This document shows positions 1 through 6,539 of a DNA stretch of 22,863 bases, piece after piece. Positions within the stretch are counted from its first letter, which is position 1; each line of letters begins with the position of its first letter. The notes beneath the pieces were generated by a model that was given only the letters and a program-made list of their open reading frames with translations, did not search any database and was not told the DNA's origin. Both the position numbers and the translations under genes were made by a program. The stretch is from NCBI GenBank assembly GCA_021813005.1, contig JAKAMH010000002.1:1-22863 (forward strand), given 5' to 3'. The stretch comes from a bacterium. Its GTDB lineage: Bacteria; Patescibacteriota; Microgenomatia; Levybacterales; UBA12049.

Positions 1-97
1 AGAAGTACCAGCCAATCCATGCAAGCCTTTTTAAACCATGTTTTGAAAGTGATGATTCCTTCAGTTGTTCCCATGGAACAATCTTGTAGTGACGCAT
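1..97 (-). CDS. IS481-like transposase/integrase, N-terminal fragment (runs off the window)
   Basis: The minus strand opens with ATG at 95-97 and reads 32 codons without a stop to the window edge, starting MRHYKIVPWEQLKESSLSKHG and continuing with a Leu/Trp-rich helix. This resembles the N-terminal helix-turn-helix start of IS481-type DDE transposases, where a 'SKHG..RL.W...Y' stretch precedes the DNA-binding fold. The DDE catalytic core would lie outside the window, so activity cannot be judged. It reads away from secA, and its upstream flank carries a possible element end at 101-123. The identification rests on family resemblance of a short segment; a related integrase-like HTH protein is the main alternative. 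Confidence 0.6.
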   Translation of the reverse strand, partial: MRHYKIVPWEQLKESSLSKHGLKRLAWIGWYF

Positions 98-100
98 AAC

Positions 101-123
101 GGCGTCAGTATATCTATATGACA
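101..123 (-). repeat. Possible terminal inverted repeat of the IS481-like element
   Basis: Directly upstream of the transposase start, the minus strand reads TGTCATATAGATATACTGAC followed by GCC. IS481-family ends typically begin 5'-TGT and sit a few bases before the transposase start, as here. The partner end is outside the window, so the repeat cannot be confirmed. Confidence 0.35.
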
Positions 124-131
124 ATTACCTA

Positions 132-356
132 TCAACCGTTCTGCATGTATCGCGACCTAGACAGCGTTAAAAGAATCCTAAAAGCCTTTTTTCTTGAGGT
201 AATAAAGTCCATTTCTTTAGTGAAATTGTCTAGCTTCGCCTGTATAATTTTCCTTTTCTGCTCTAATTGATCAAGCCTAGCCTGTGATTTATATAAATCA
301 TAACTTTTGTAGTTCGAGAAGCAAGTTGCTACTTCAGAATATGCATCGCTGCCCAA
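132..356 (-). CDS. Small hypothetical coiled-coil protein or gene remnant
   Basis: A 74-codon frame begins at a TTG (354-356) and ends with TGA at 132-134, about 9 bases outside the possible IS end. The product is charged and helical; roughly residues 20-60 (Lys/Glu/Gln-rich, around 'LDQLEQKRKIIQAKLDNF') could form a coiled coil. No ATG is available in frame before the upstream stop, and no convincing ribosome binding site is seen. It may be the tail of a gene cut by insertion or decay, or a chance frame. Function unknown. Confidence 0.3.
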   Translation of the reverse strand: MGSDAYSEVATCFSNYKSYDLYKSQARLDQLEQKRKIIQAKLDNFTKEMDFITSRKKAFRILLTLSRSRYMQNG

Positions 357-380
357 GGCATCATTAGCTTAAAGTAAATT

Positions 381-694
381 TCAAACCATGCGGATACCGA
401 TGATTACGAAATTAGACTTATAGGAATTTTGAGAACTTTAGAACTAACAAAATTATAAATAAATCGTGAGGCTAGCAAAATTGCTCAATGTGGTATTGAC
501 AATGATAGTTTAGCCTGGCAAATCAAGCTGGAAGCTGTGGGTAATGGCACTTCTTCCACTTTTTGCCGGAGCCGTCCTCCTATTCTTACTTTTTGCCTTC
601 AGGTACTATTCGTACACAGCTCAAAGAGCGAATTGAGAAGGACTTCGCTAGGCTGTTGAGCCATCAGAAAGTTGAGGATAATGACAGTGTTTGA
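381..694 (+). pseudogene. Possible decayed gene with a membrane segment, split over three frames
   Basis: This stretch between the IS edge and secA has no intact gene, but protein-like pieces occur in successive plus-strand frames. They are an acidic piece (DTDDYEIRLIGILRTLELTK) ending in TAA, a 'NREASKIAQCGIDNDSLAW' piece, a strongly hydrophobic piece (WVMALLPLFAGAVLLFLLFA, then basic/aromatic residues), and a charged helix (QLKERIEKDFARLLSHQKVE) ending in TGA. Together they would fit one membrane-anchored protein broken by a stop and frameshifts. The last part is antisense to the secA 3' end, so it may be coincidence. I see nothing else in 357-647. Confidence 0.25.
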
Positions 695-3368
695 ATTTCT
701 TAGGCGTCCCGTCTGATTTTGATGCTCCGCACCAGCAGGGGTCGTTACGGCCGAGCTTCTTGCCGCCCGGGGGGACAGATTTTGTCTGGATTGATTTCTG
801 TTTTTTGGTATCACTACCAACTTCGCTTTCCGGCGTATTGGCAACTGCGTGGACATGTTGAAGGGGCTGTGGCGGTGCCTGCTCAACCTGCACCCGATAA
901 ATCCGATGTACTATTTCATCGTCAATAGTAAACATCAGCTCCTCAAACATGCGGAAACCCTCATTCTTATACTCAACCAGCGGGTCTTTCTGCGCGTAGC
1001 CCCGAAGCCCGATGCCCTGCCTCAGGTTATCCATGGCGTCCAGATGGTCCATCCAAAGATTATCAATGACTGAGAGGGCTACAAATTTCTCTACCTGCCG
1101 GTAGAGCTCACGACCCATCTGCTCTTCACGTTTGTTATATACATCTGCGGCAAGCTTCTGCAAAAACTCAACCTTCTCCTCGACGGTGTGCAGCTGCTCA
1201 AGCTGATTTCTGATCTGTTCTTTCGATGTAGCGTCAAAAGGGATGATCGTCGCAAAGCGCTCCACAAGATTGTGATCCAATCCACTCTCCTCACCTACCA
1301 TCTCACTTGAGACAAGGTTAACAAGCGTGGCGAGAGACTTATCTATCTTCTCAAGTATCTCATCTTTCAGTGCATCTGAATCTTCTCCTGCCGCTTCAAG
1401 TATTTTCCGTCTGAATCTGTAAATAATCTCACGTTGCTTATTGAGCACATCGTCATACTCTACAACATGCTTCCTTGAATCAAAATAAAATCCCTCTACT
1501 TTAACCTGAGCGTTCTCTATAGCCTTGGTGACGAGCGGATGTTCAAGCGGCACATCCTCTGCCATATTGAACCGCGTCATAATCCCGGCTATCTTATCGC
1601 CGCCAAAAAGCCGCATGATCTCGTCATCCAGCCCCACAAAGAACCGCGATGCACCGGGATCTCCCTGACGCCCGGAGCGGCCGCGGAGCTGATTATCAAT
1701 GCGCCGTGACTCATGGCGTTCCGTACCGATCACGTAGAGTCCGCCTACACTTAGTACCTCGTCGTGCATCTTCTGCCAAACTTTGCGGGCTTTCACATCT
1801 TTCTCGTCCGGCACTTCCCCGCCCAAAACAATATCTACACCACGGCCTGCCATGTTGGTAGCCACAGTCACGGCGCCTTTCTTGCCCGCCTGCGCGATAA
1901 TCTGCGCTTCCCGAAGATGGTTCTTGGCGTTTAAGACCTCATGCTTGATACCACGTCTTTTTAAGAGTTCTGAGACAATCTCGTTTTTTTGGATTGACGT
2001 CGTACCCACGAGCACTGGTTGGCCCCTCTTGTAGGCCTTTTCAATCTCATCAACAACGGCTGAATACTTTGCTCGGCTTGTCTTATACACTGCATCAGGA
2101 GAGTCAAGACGCGAAACAGGGCGATGCGTTGGGATAACCAAGACATCAAGGTTATAAATTTTCTTAAACTCCTCCGCTTCCGTAACGGCAGTTCCCGTCA
2201 TACCGGCAAGTCGTTCATACATGCGAAAGTAGTTCTGCAGCGACACTGTGGCAAGCGTACGTGATTCACGTTGTATAACCACCTGCTCTTTTGCCTCAAT
2301 CGCCTGGTGGATTCCCTCGGACAGCCGCCGCCCAATCATAAGCCGCCCGGTAAATTCATCTACCAAAATCACTTCTCCGTCTTTGACAATATAATCTTTT
2401 TCTTTATGGAAGAGCGTCCGCGCTTTTAGCGCCGCTTCAAGATGGTAGACAGTGTCAAAGTCCTTCTCATAAATATCCTTGATGCCGTAAAGTTTTTCTA
2501 TCTTGGCAATACCATGATCAGTCAGATGGGCAGTACGCATCTTTTCATCAATTTTATAATCCGTGTCCTCGGAGAGTTTGTCTACCACCTTGGCATATTC
2601 GTAATATTTCTGGGATGGCTCTTCGTCTGGCGCTGAGATGATATGTGGTGTCCTCGCCTCATCAATCAGTACCGAGTCCACCTCGTCGACGATGGCAAAG
2701 TAGTAATCACGCTGGTTGATATCCTTGATGTCCTGTGCCATGTTATCTCGGAGGTAATCAAAGCCAAATTCAGAGTTGATGCCATAGATAACATTTGCTT
2801 CGTATGCTTCATGCCTGGTGATGGGTCGAAGGTGCGCGAGGCGGGGATCATTGACCGTCCGGTCATTATGCTCCGGGTCATAGACGAAAGATTGCTCACT
2901 GATGATAGAGGCTACAGAAACGCCAAGCAGATGAAAAATCGGTGCCATCCAGCCTGCATCACGTCTGGCCAAGTAATCGTTGACTGTGACGAGGTGCACA
3001 CCCCGTCCCGTCAGGCTATGAAGATAGAGCGCCGGAATAGCGGAGAGTGTCTTTCCCTCACCCGTCTTCTGTTCGGCAATTTTCCCTTCAGCGAGCGAGA
3101 TGGCCGCCAGAAGCTGTACATCGAAGTGGCGCATACCGACTGTCCGTCTTGCCGCCTCACGGGTCAAGGCAAATGCCTCCGGCAAGATCATCTCAAGCGG
3201 CTCGCCATCTTTGATACGGGCACGGAAGTCATCTGTGGCGGCGGCAAAGTCTTTCTCCTTGAGCTTTTTGGCTTTTTCTTCAAAACCGTTTATCTCGTCA
3301 ACAATTGGTTGAAGTCTTACTATTTCGCGATTATTGGAGTCAAGAAATTTACTCAGTATTCCCAGCAT
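648..3368 (-). CDS. secA: Preprotein translocase ATPase SecA
   Basis: SecA is the ATPase motor that drives unfolded preproteins through the SecYEG channel at the inner face of the membrane. The 906-residue product starts with the usual amphipathic helix. It has Walker A GEGKT at 103-107, the DEAD-type motif DEVD at 228-231 followed by 'SVLIDEARTP', and the second RecA-like domain motifs 'TNMAGRGVDI' and 'GTERHESRRIDNQLRGRSGRQGD' (quoted in part). A C-terminal SEC-C zinc motif begins 'GRNDPCWCG'. In that motif the gap between the second and third Cys is 14 residues rather than the common 8. The ATG at 3366-3368 has a good ribosome binding site (GAGGTGG, about 4 nt before it) and a promoter just upstream. 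The gene is full length and single-copy in this window. Confidence 0.98.
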   Translation of the reverse strand: MLGILSKFLDSNNREIVRLQPIVDEINGFEEKAKKLKEKDFAAATDDFRARIKDGEPLEMILPEAFALTREAARRTVGMRHFDVQLLAAISLAEGKIAEQKTGEGKTLSAIPALYLHSLTGRGVHLVTVNDYLARRDAGWMAPIFHLLGVSVASIISEQSFVYDPEHNDRTVNDPRLAHLRPITRHEAYEANVIYGINSEFGFDYLRDNMAQDIKDINQRDYYFAIVDEVDSVLIDEARTPHIISAPDEEPSQKYYEYAKVVDKLSEDTDYKIDEKMRTAHLTDHGIAKIEKLYGIKDIYEKDFDTVYHLEAALKARTLFHKEKDYIVKDGEVILVDEFTGRLMIGRRLSEGIHQAIEAKEQVVIQRESRTLATVSLQNYFRMYERLAGMTGTAVTEAEEFKKIYNLDVLVIPTHRPVSRLDSPDAVYKTSRAKYSAVVDEIEKAYKRGQPVLVGTTSIQKNEIVSELLKRRGIKHEVLNAKNHLREAQIIAQAGKKGAVTVATNMAGRGVDIVLGGEVPDEKDVKARKVWQKMHDEVLSVGGLYVIGTERHESRRIDNQLRGRSGRQGDPGASRFFVGLDDEIMRLFGGDKIAGIMTRFNMAEDVPLEHPLVTKAIENAQVKVEGFYFDSRKHVVEYDDVLNKQREIIYRFRRKILEAAGEDSDALKDEILEKIDKSLATLVNLVSSEMVGEESGLDHNLVERFATIIPFDATSKEQIRNQLEQLHTVEEKVEFLQKLAADVYNKREEQMGRELYRQVEKFVALSVIDNLWMDHLDAMDNLRQGIGLRGYAQKDPLVEYKNEGFRMFEELMFTIDDEIVHRIYRVQVEQAPPQPLQHVHAVANTPESEVGSDTKKQKSIQTKSVPPGGKKLGRNDPCWCGASKSDGTPKKFKHCHYPQLSDGSTA

Positions 3369-3389
3369 AGAGCCACCTCATAATAGCAT

Positions 3390-3418
3390 ATTTTAGCCTC
3401 AAAAGAAACCCCGTTCAA
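3390..3418 (-). promoter_or_regulatory. Predicted secA promoter
   Basis: On the minus strand, -35 TTGAAC (3413-3418), a 17-base spacer and -10 TAAAAT (3390-3395) lie 21 bases before the secA ATG, leaving a short leader that contains GAGGTGG. The -35 box overlaps the stem of the terminator hairpin at 3406-3436. Confidence 0.55.
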
Positions 3419-3436
3419 AATACATGGACGGGGTTT
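3401..3436 (-). terminator. Second hairpin before secA (terminator-like)
   Basis: A perfect 9-bp inverted repeat (AAACCCCGT at 3406-3414 and ACGGGGTTT at 3428-3436) encloses a 13-base loop. On the minus strand it is followed by CTTTTG, a weak U-tract. It sits directly after the stronger terminator at 3438-3461 and may act as a backup. Confidence 0.5.
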
Positions 3437-3437
3437 C

Positions 3438-3461
3438 AAAAACTGATGCCTTGAGGCATCA
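3438..3461 (-). terminator. Intrinsic terminator after the 11-codon ORF
   Basis: A perfect 7-bp stem (TGATGCC and its complement, 3444-3450 and 3455-3461) with a 4-base loop is followed on the minus strand by GTTTTTG. It starts 5 bases after the stop codon of the small Lys-rich ORF and would also end read-through from the glycosyltransferase. Confidence 0.75.
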
Positions 3462-3466
3462 AAAAG

Positions 3467-3502
3467 TTATTTCTTCTTCTTTGCTTTCTTTTTTGCCGCC
3501 AT
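3467..3502 (-). CDS. 11-residue Lys/Ala-rich microprotein MAAKKKAKKKK
   Basis: The minus strand encodes ATG, ten further codons and TAA, giving MAAKKKAKKKK with seven lysines. It is too short for usual gene calling, but it has the full set of signals of an expressed unit. A promoter-like pair lies at 3562-3590. A very strong ribosome binding site (AGAGGGGGTGAT, 3509-3520) is 6 bases before the ATG. An intrinsic terminator starts 5 bases after the stop. The composition resembles histone H1-like or ribosomal-protein tails, so a nucleic-acid-binding peptide is possible. A second option is a leader peptide whose translation influences the terminator between it and secA. No family is recognised and the function is unknown. 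Confidence 0.55.
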   Translation of the reverse strand: MAAKKKAKKKK

Positions 3503-3508
3503 GGGCAG

Positions 3509-3520
3509 ATCACCCCCTCT
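3509..3520 (-). promoter_or_regulatory. Strong Shine-Dalgarno of the 11-codon ORF
   Basis: AGAGGGGGTGAT on the minus strand is close to the full anti-SD complement and lies 6 bases before the ATG at 3500-3502. It is the strongest Shine-Dalgarno I see in the window, where most genes have weak or none. That argues that the tiny ORF is translated. Confidence 0.7.
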
Positions 3521-3561
3521 ACCTGTTCATCCCAAACAAAATATTTAGGCAGGATGGGACT

Positions 3562-3590
3562 ATCATCGTCTCTCTTGGCAAAAATGTCAA
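3562..3590 (-). promoter_or_regulatory. Predicted promoter of the 11-codon ORF
   Basis: The minus strand has a consensus -35 TTGACA (3585-3590), a 17-base spacer and a -10-like GATGAT (3562-3567, 4/6 matches with the key A2 and T6 present). The predicted start is about 50 nt before the small ORF. Confidence 0.5.
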
Positions 3591-3630
3591 TAGAAAAAGT
3601 CTGCCTCAAAATGTGGAGATTTTATTGTTG

Positions 3631-4845
3631 TTACAATGAGAATTTATGTAAAAAACGTTTCTTTTTCCTGCAGGACTTTATAACGTCTTCATAGAAAGTA
3701 ATTTGCTTGGTGGCAACTGCCTCAAGCGCGTATTTTGCTCTATACTCGACACGTGATTTGTGACGCATTAAGCGGCGAAGCGAGGCGTCCGCCAGTAGCT
3801 TGGCAATATTCTCCCCCAGTGCTTTTGCGTCTCCCGGTTTTGAAAGCAACCCTACACCATCTACCATGTCAATCATTCCCCGCTTCTTCACGCCAACCAG
3901 CGGTAGGCCAAAATACATAGCCTCGATAACAGAGATAGGTAAGACCTCAGACGTGCTGGCCGTTGCAAAGACATCACCAAGCTGGTAATATCCCTTCGTC
4001 AGAAGCTCAGATTGTGGCACTTCTCCCGGGAATATTATCTGTTTCTCAAGTCCCAATCTTCTGGCAAGAGCCGCCAGCGTCTTGGCGGCAGGACCACCCC
4101 CGATAATAAGTAAACTGACATCACTGTTTGTCCTTACCACCTGTGCAAAGCTTTCTATGAGCACATCTATACTCTTTTCGCTTGAAAGTCGACCGACATA
4201 TATGACGACGTGCTTCTTTAACCCAAGTTTCTGCCGCAGAGCCATAACTTCCTTCCGGTTAACCTGCGTAATCATATCCTCATCAATGCTGTTGGGAATG
4301 ACATAGATAGGCTTTCTTACCCCGTGTCGAATCAAGTCTTTTTTCGAAAACTCGGCCGGACTTACCACGGCGTCGCACTGATTATAAAACAGCACAGCAT
4401 AGCGCCAAAGAATAGAGCTCACTATCTTTGCCTGGTCCTGAATGCCGATTACCTTGAGATACTCAGGTTCCATAAAATATCCATGGAAGGTACCGATCAG
4501 TGGCTTCCTTGCTATCCGTCCAAGGATTAGACCGGCACCTCCGACAAAGAATGTCGTTTGAAAGTGGATAATGTCCGGATTGAATCTGATAATCATCTTT
4601 GCCAGTCTCGAGGAAAATGGCGTCGCAGCACGCACTTCCGGATATACCAGGGATGGGAGTGACAGGAGATATTCTACCTTTACCTTACCACTGTCCCAGG
4701 TAACTTTTTTGCCCCTGGCCGGTTTTGGTGCGAAAATCACAATATCATGCCCTTTTTCTGCAAGCGCTGTCGATAGGGTAGCAAGTGACGCAGCGACGCC
4801 GCTGATCTGTGGATAAAAAAGATCGGTAAAATAAGCAATTTTCAC
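3631..4845 (-). CDS. GT4-family (GT-B fold) glycosyltransferase
   Basis: The 404-residue product starts MKIAYFTDLFYPQISGVA, the N-terminal Rossmann start of GT4 enzymes, which move a sugar from a nucleotide donor to a lipid or glycan acceptor at the membrane. A 'GTFHGYF' stretch near residue 118, 'VVIYVGRLSSEKSIDVLIESF' (in part) and the donor-binding E-x7-E motif (SEVLPISVIEAM) support a retaining GT4 of the diacylglycerol glucosyltransferase/PimA type. Substrate cannot be told from sequence. The start is GTG (4843-4845), one base after the serS TAA, with no clear ribosome binding site, so translational coupling to serS is likely. The C-terminal end is basic (KSCRKKKRFLHKF), which could aid membrane contact. 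Confidence 0.88.
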   Translation of the reverse strand: MKIAYFTDLFYPQISGVAASLATLSTALAEKGHDIVIFAPKPARGKKVTWDSGKVKVEYLLSLPSLVYPEVRAATPFSSRLAKMIIRFNPDIIHFQTTFFVGGAGLILGRIARKPLIGTFHGYFMEPEYLKVIGIQDQAKIVSSILWRYAVLFYNQCDAVVSPAEFSKKDLIRHGVRKPIYVIPNSIDEDMITQVNRKEVMALRQKLGLKKHVVIYVGRLSSEKSIDVLIESFAQVVRTNSDVSLLIIGGGPAAKTLAALARRLGLEKQIIFPGEVPQSELLTKGYYQLGDVFATASTSEVLPISVIEAMYFGLPLVGVKKRGMIDMVDGVGLLSKPGDAKALGENIAKLLADASLRRLMRHKSRVEYRAKYALEAVATKQITFYEDVIKSCRKKKRFLHKFSL

Positions 4846-4846
4846 G

Positions 4847-6082
4847 TTACTTTTTGGGCTCTATCTTGGAAAACCCGGTGTAGGGGACGAGAACGTCGGG
4901 GATTGCCACTGACCCGTCCTTTTGTTGGTAGTTCTCAAAAATTGCGATGAGCGTACGCCCCATGGCAAATGCCGTGCCATTTAAGATCTGTACATACTCC
5001 GTCTCTCCCTCAAGCCTGTATTTTGTGTTCAGACGCCTCGATTGAAAATCCGTGACTGTTGAGACCGAGGTGACCTCGCGATATTTTTGCTGTCCGGGCA
5101 TCCAGGCTTCTATATCGTATTTCCGTGCTGCCGGAAAGCCGAGATCCCCGGTACACATTTTGACCACTTGATAAGGGATGCCGAGTGCCTGAAAGAACCT
5201 CTCTTCAAGAGAAAGCAGGTACTCGTGCTCGCGGTCATCCTCACCCTTTTTTACAAATGACACCATCTCCGCCTTATCAAACTGGTGGAGACGTAGTATG
5301 CCTTTGGTGTCTTTGCCGTAGGACCCTGCTTCCCGTCTGAATGCCGGTGAAAATCCGACGAAACGTCTGGGTAAATCTGCCGCCGAGAGCGTCTCATTTT
5401 TAAACATGGAGGCTATCGAATGCTCAGCAGTGCCAATAAGGAACATGTCATCTTTTTCAAGATAGAACATGTCCTCCTCACCGCCGTTCTCAAGATACCC
5501 CAAGTCCTGCATCGTCTCACGTTTAAGAAGATATGGCGGGATCACCGGGGTGAAACCCTCTTTAACAAGTGTTGCCATGGCGTATTGAATAAGTGCCAGT
5601 TCAAGAAGTACCGCTTCGTTTTTAAGATAGGTAAATCTCGCGCCTGACACCTTGGCTGCCCGTTCCGTATCGATGATATCAAGCGTTTCGCCAAGTGCCA
5701 GGTGATCTTTGGGCGTAAACGAAAATTTTGTCGGCTCTTTATATGTTCGGATAACGTCGTTTTCCGTATCGTTTTTACCGACCTTGACGTCCGGTTTGGA
5801 CGGATTGGGAATTTGCCGAAGCAGTCTTTGAAGCAGTTCGTCAGCTTTTTTGAGTGCCTCCTCCTTGCCGGCCAGCTCATCCTTAATCTGTTTCCCCTGC
5901 TTTATGTCTCGTCTTTTGGCAGCAGAATTCCGCTCCTCCCGAAGCTTCTGTACTTCCTGAAGCAAAGCCCTATATGCATCATCCGCCGCTATGACCTTTT
6001 GGATATCAATAGTCACGCCCTTGGCAGCTGCGCCGTCTTCCACAGACTTTCCCTTTTCGCGAATATACTTAAGATCTAACAT
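4847..6082 (-). CDS. serS: Seryl-tRNA synthetase
   Basis: This is a class II aminoacyl-tRNA synthetase that charges tRNA-Ser with serine in the cytoplasm. The 411 residues comprise an N-terminal antiparallel coiled-coil arm (about 30-105, Lys/Glu-rich) that binds the tRNA-Ser long variable arm. The catalytic core has motif 2 (FSPAFRREAGSYGKDTKG) and motif 3 (NGTAFAMGRTLIAIFENYQ). Length is normal. It is followed at 1 base by the glycosyltransferase. Its -35 box overlaps the rpsT stop codon, and its TATAAT ends 12 bases before the ATG, so the predicted mRNA leader is only about 5 nt. Confidence 0.97.
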   Translation of the reverse strand: MLDLKYIREKGKSVEDGAAAKGVTIDIQKVIAADDAYRALLQEVQKLREERNSAAKRRDIKQGKQIKDELAGKEEALKKADELLQRLLRQIPNPSKPDVKVGKNDTENDVIRTYKEPTKFSFTPKDHLALGETLDIIDTERAAKVSGARFTYLKNEAVLLELALIQYAMATLVKEGFTPVIPPYLLKRETMQDLGYLENGGEEDMFYLEKDDMFLIGTAEHSIASMFKNETLSAADLPRRFVGFSPAFRREAGSYGKDTKGILRLHQFDKAEMVSFVKKGEDDREHEYLLSLEERFFQALGIPYQVVKMCTGDLGFPAARKYDIEAWMPGQQKYREVTSVSTVTDFQSRRLNTKYRLEGETEYVQILNGTAFAMGRTLIAIFENYQQKDGSVAIPDVLVPYTGFSKIEPKK

Positions 6083-6094
6083 GGCTCAGCTTGG

Positions 6095-6123
6095 ATTATA
6101 GCGCGTTTCGAGGCTCTGGTCAA
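6095..6123 (-). promoter_or_regulatory. Predicted serS promoter
   Basis: -35 TTGACC (6118-6123), a 17-base spacer and a perfect -10 TATAAT (6095-6100) on the minus strand. The TGA stop of rpsT (6120-6122) lies inside the -35 box. The -10 ends 12 bases before the serS ATG. Confidence 0.75.
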
Positions 6124-6488
6124 TTTAGGCTTTTCTTGGCAGAGGGTTTATTGACTGCTGCTTTTTTGGCAGGAGCTTTTTTTGCGGCAGGTTTCTTTGA
6201 AGCAGTTTTCTTTGCAGGTGCAGCTTTTTTGGCTGCTACCGGCTTACTTGCACTTTTTGACGTGATCTTCGCCAGAGAAGATTTAAGTCTTGCTCCCTTG
6301 TTTTTGTGAATTATATTATTTTTAACAGCTTTGTCGACAGAGCTGAAGGCAACCGTAATCGCCTTCTCAGACTTTACCTCGCGTGCCTTTTTGACAAGCT
6401 TCTTGTAAAGGTCCTTCACCTTTTTGTTTTGAAGCGTCCTCTGCTTGTCCTGTCGCAGTTTCTTCTTGGCATGTTTTAATACTGGCAT
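6120..6488 (-). CDS. rpsT: 30S ribosomal protein S20 with Ala/Lys-rich C-terminal tail
   Basis: S20 is a primary 16S rRNA-binding protein of the small subunit. Residues 1-85 (MPVLKHAKKKLRQDKQRT onward) fit the three-helix S20 fold, including 'HKNKGARLKSSLAK'. The total is 122 residues against the usual 85-90. The extra part is a tail of repeated AKK/PAKK units, like histone H1 tails. The ATG at 6486-6488 has no Shine-Dalgarno. A -10 TAAAAT ends six bases before it, so a leaderless transcript is predicted. TGA is used as the stop, showing that TGA is not a sense codon here. Confidence 0.95.
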   Translation of the reverse strand: MPVLKHAKKKLRQDKQRTLQNKKVKDLYKKLVKKAREVKSEKAITVAFSSVDKAVKNNIIHKNKGARLKSSLAKITSKSASKPVAAKKAAPAKKTASKKPAAKKAPAKKAAVNKPSAKKSLN

Positions 6489-6494
6489 TAGGCA

Positions 6495-6523
6495 ATTTTA
6501 GCATGATATACTTGAAAATACAA
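6495..6523 (-). promoter_or_regulatory. Predicted rpsT promoter (leaderless arrangement)
   Basis: Minus strand: -35 TTGTAT (6518-6523), a 17-base spacer, -10 TAAAAT (6495-6500), then 6 bases to the ATG. Transcription would begin at or next to the A of the start codon. The spacer overlaps the divergent murJ -10 at 6507-6512. Confidence 0.5.
6504..6512 (+). promoter_or_regulatory. Predicted murJ extended -10 promoter
   Basis: TGATATACT on the plus strand forms an extended -10 (TG, one base, TATACT at 6507-6512), about 27 bases before the murJ ATG. No good -35 is visible. It lies inside the rpsT promoter, so the two divergent promoters probably exclude each other. Confidence 0.45.
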
Positions 6524-6539
6524 TATATTTCACATATCT

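Noticed and set aside
599..886. 95-codon minus-strand frame at the secA 3' end
   Set aside because: It overlaps the true secA frame over most of its length and has no family-like features; a shadow frame.
2643..3383. 246-codon plus-strand frame antisense to secA
   Set aside because: Long only because it mirrors secA codons; no ribosome binding site, no recognisable motif and high Cys/His content typical of antisense frames.
6120..6122. Alternative genetic code with TGA as a sense codon (as in some CPR groups)
   Set aside because: rpsT ends at TGA, argH ends at TGA, and no core gene needs TGA to be read through.
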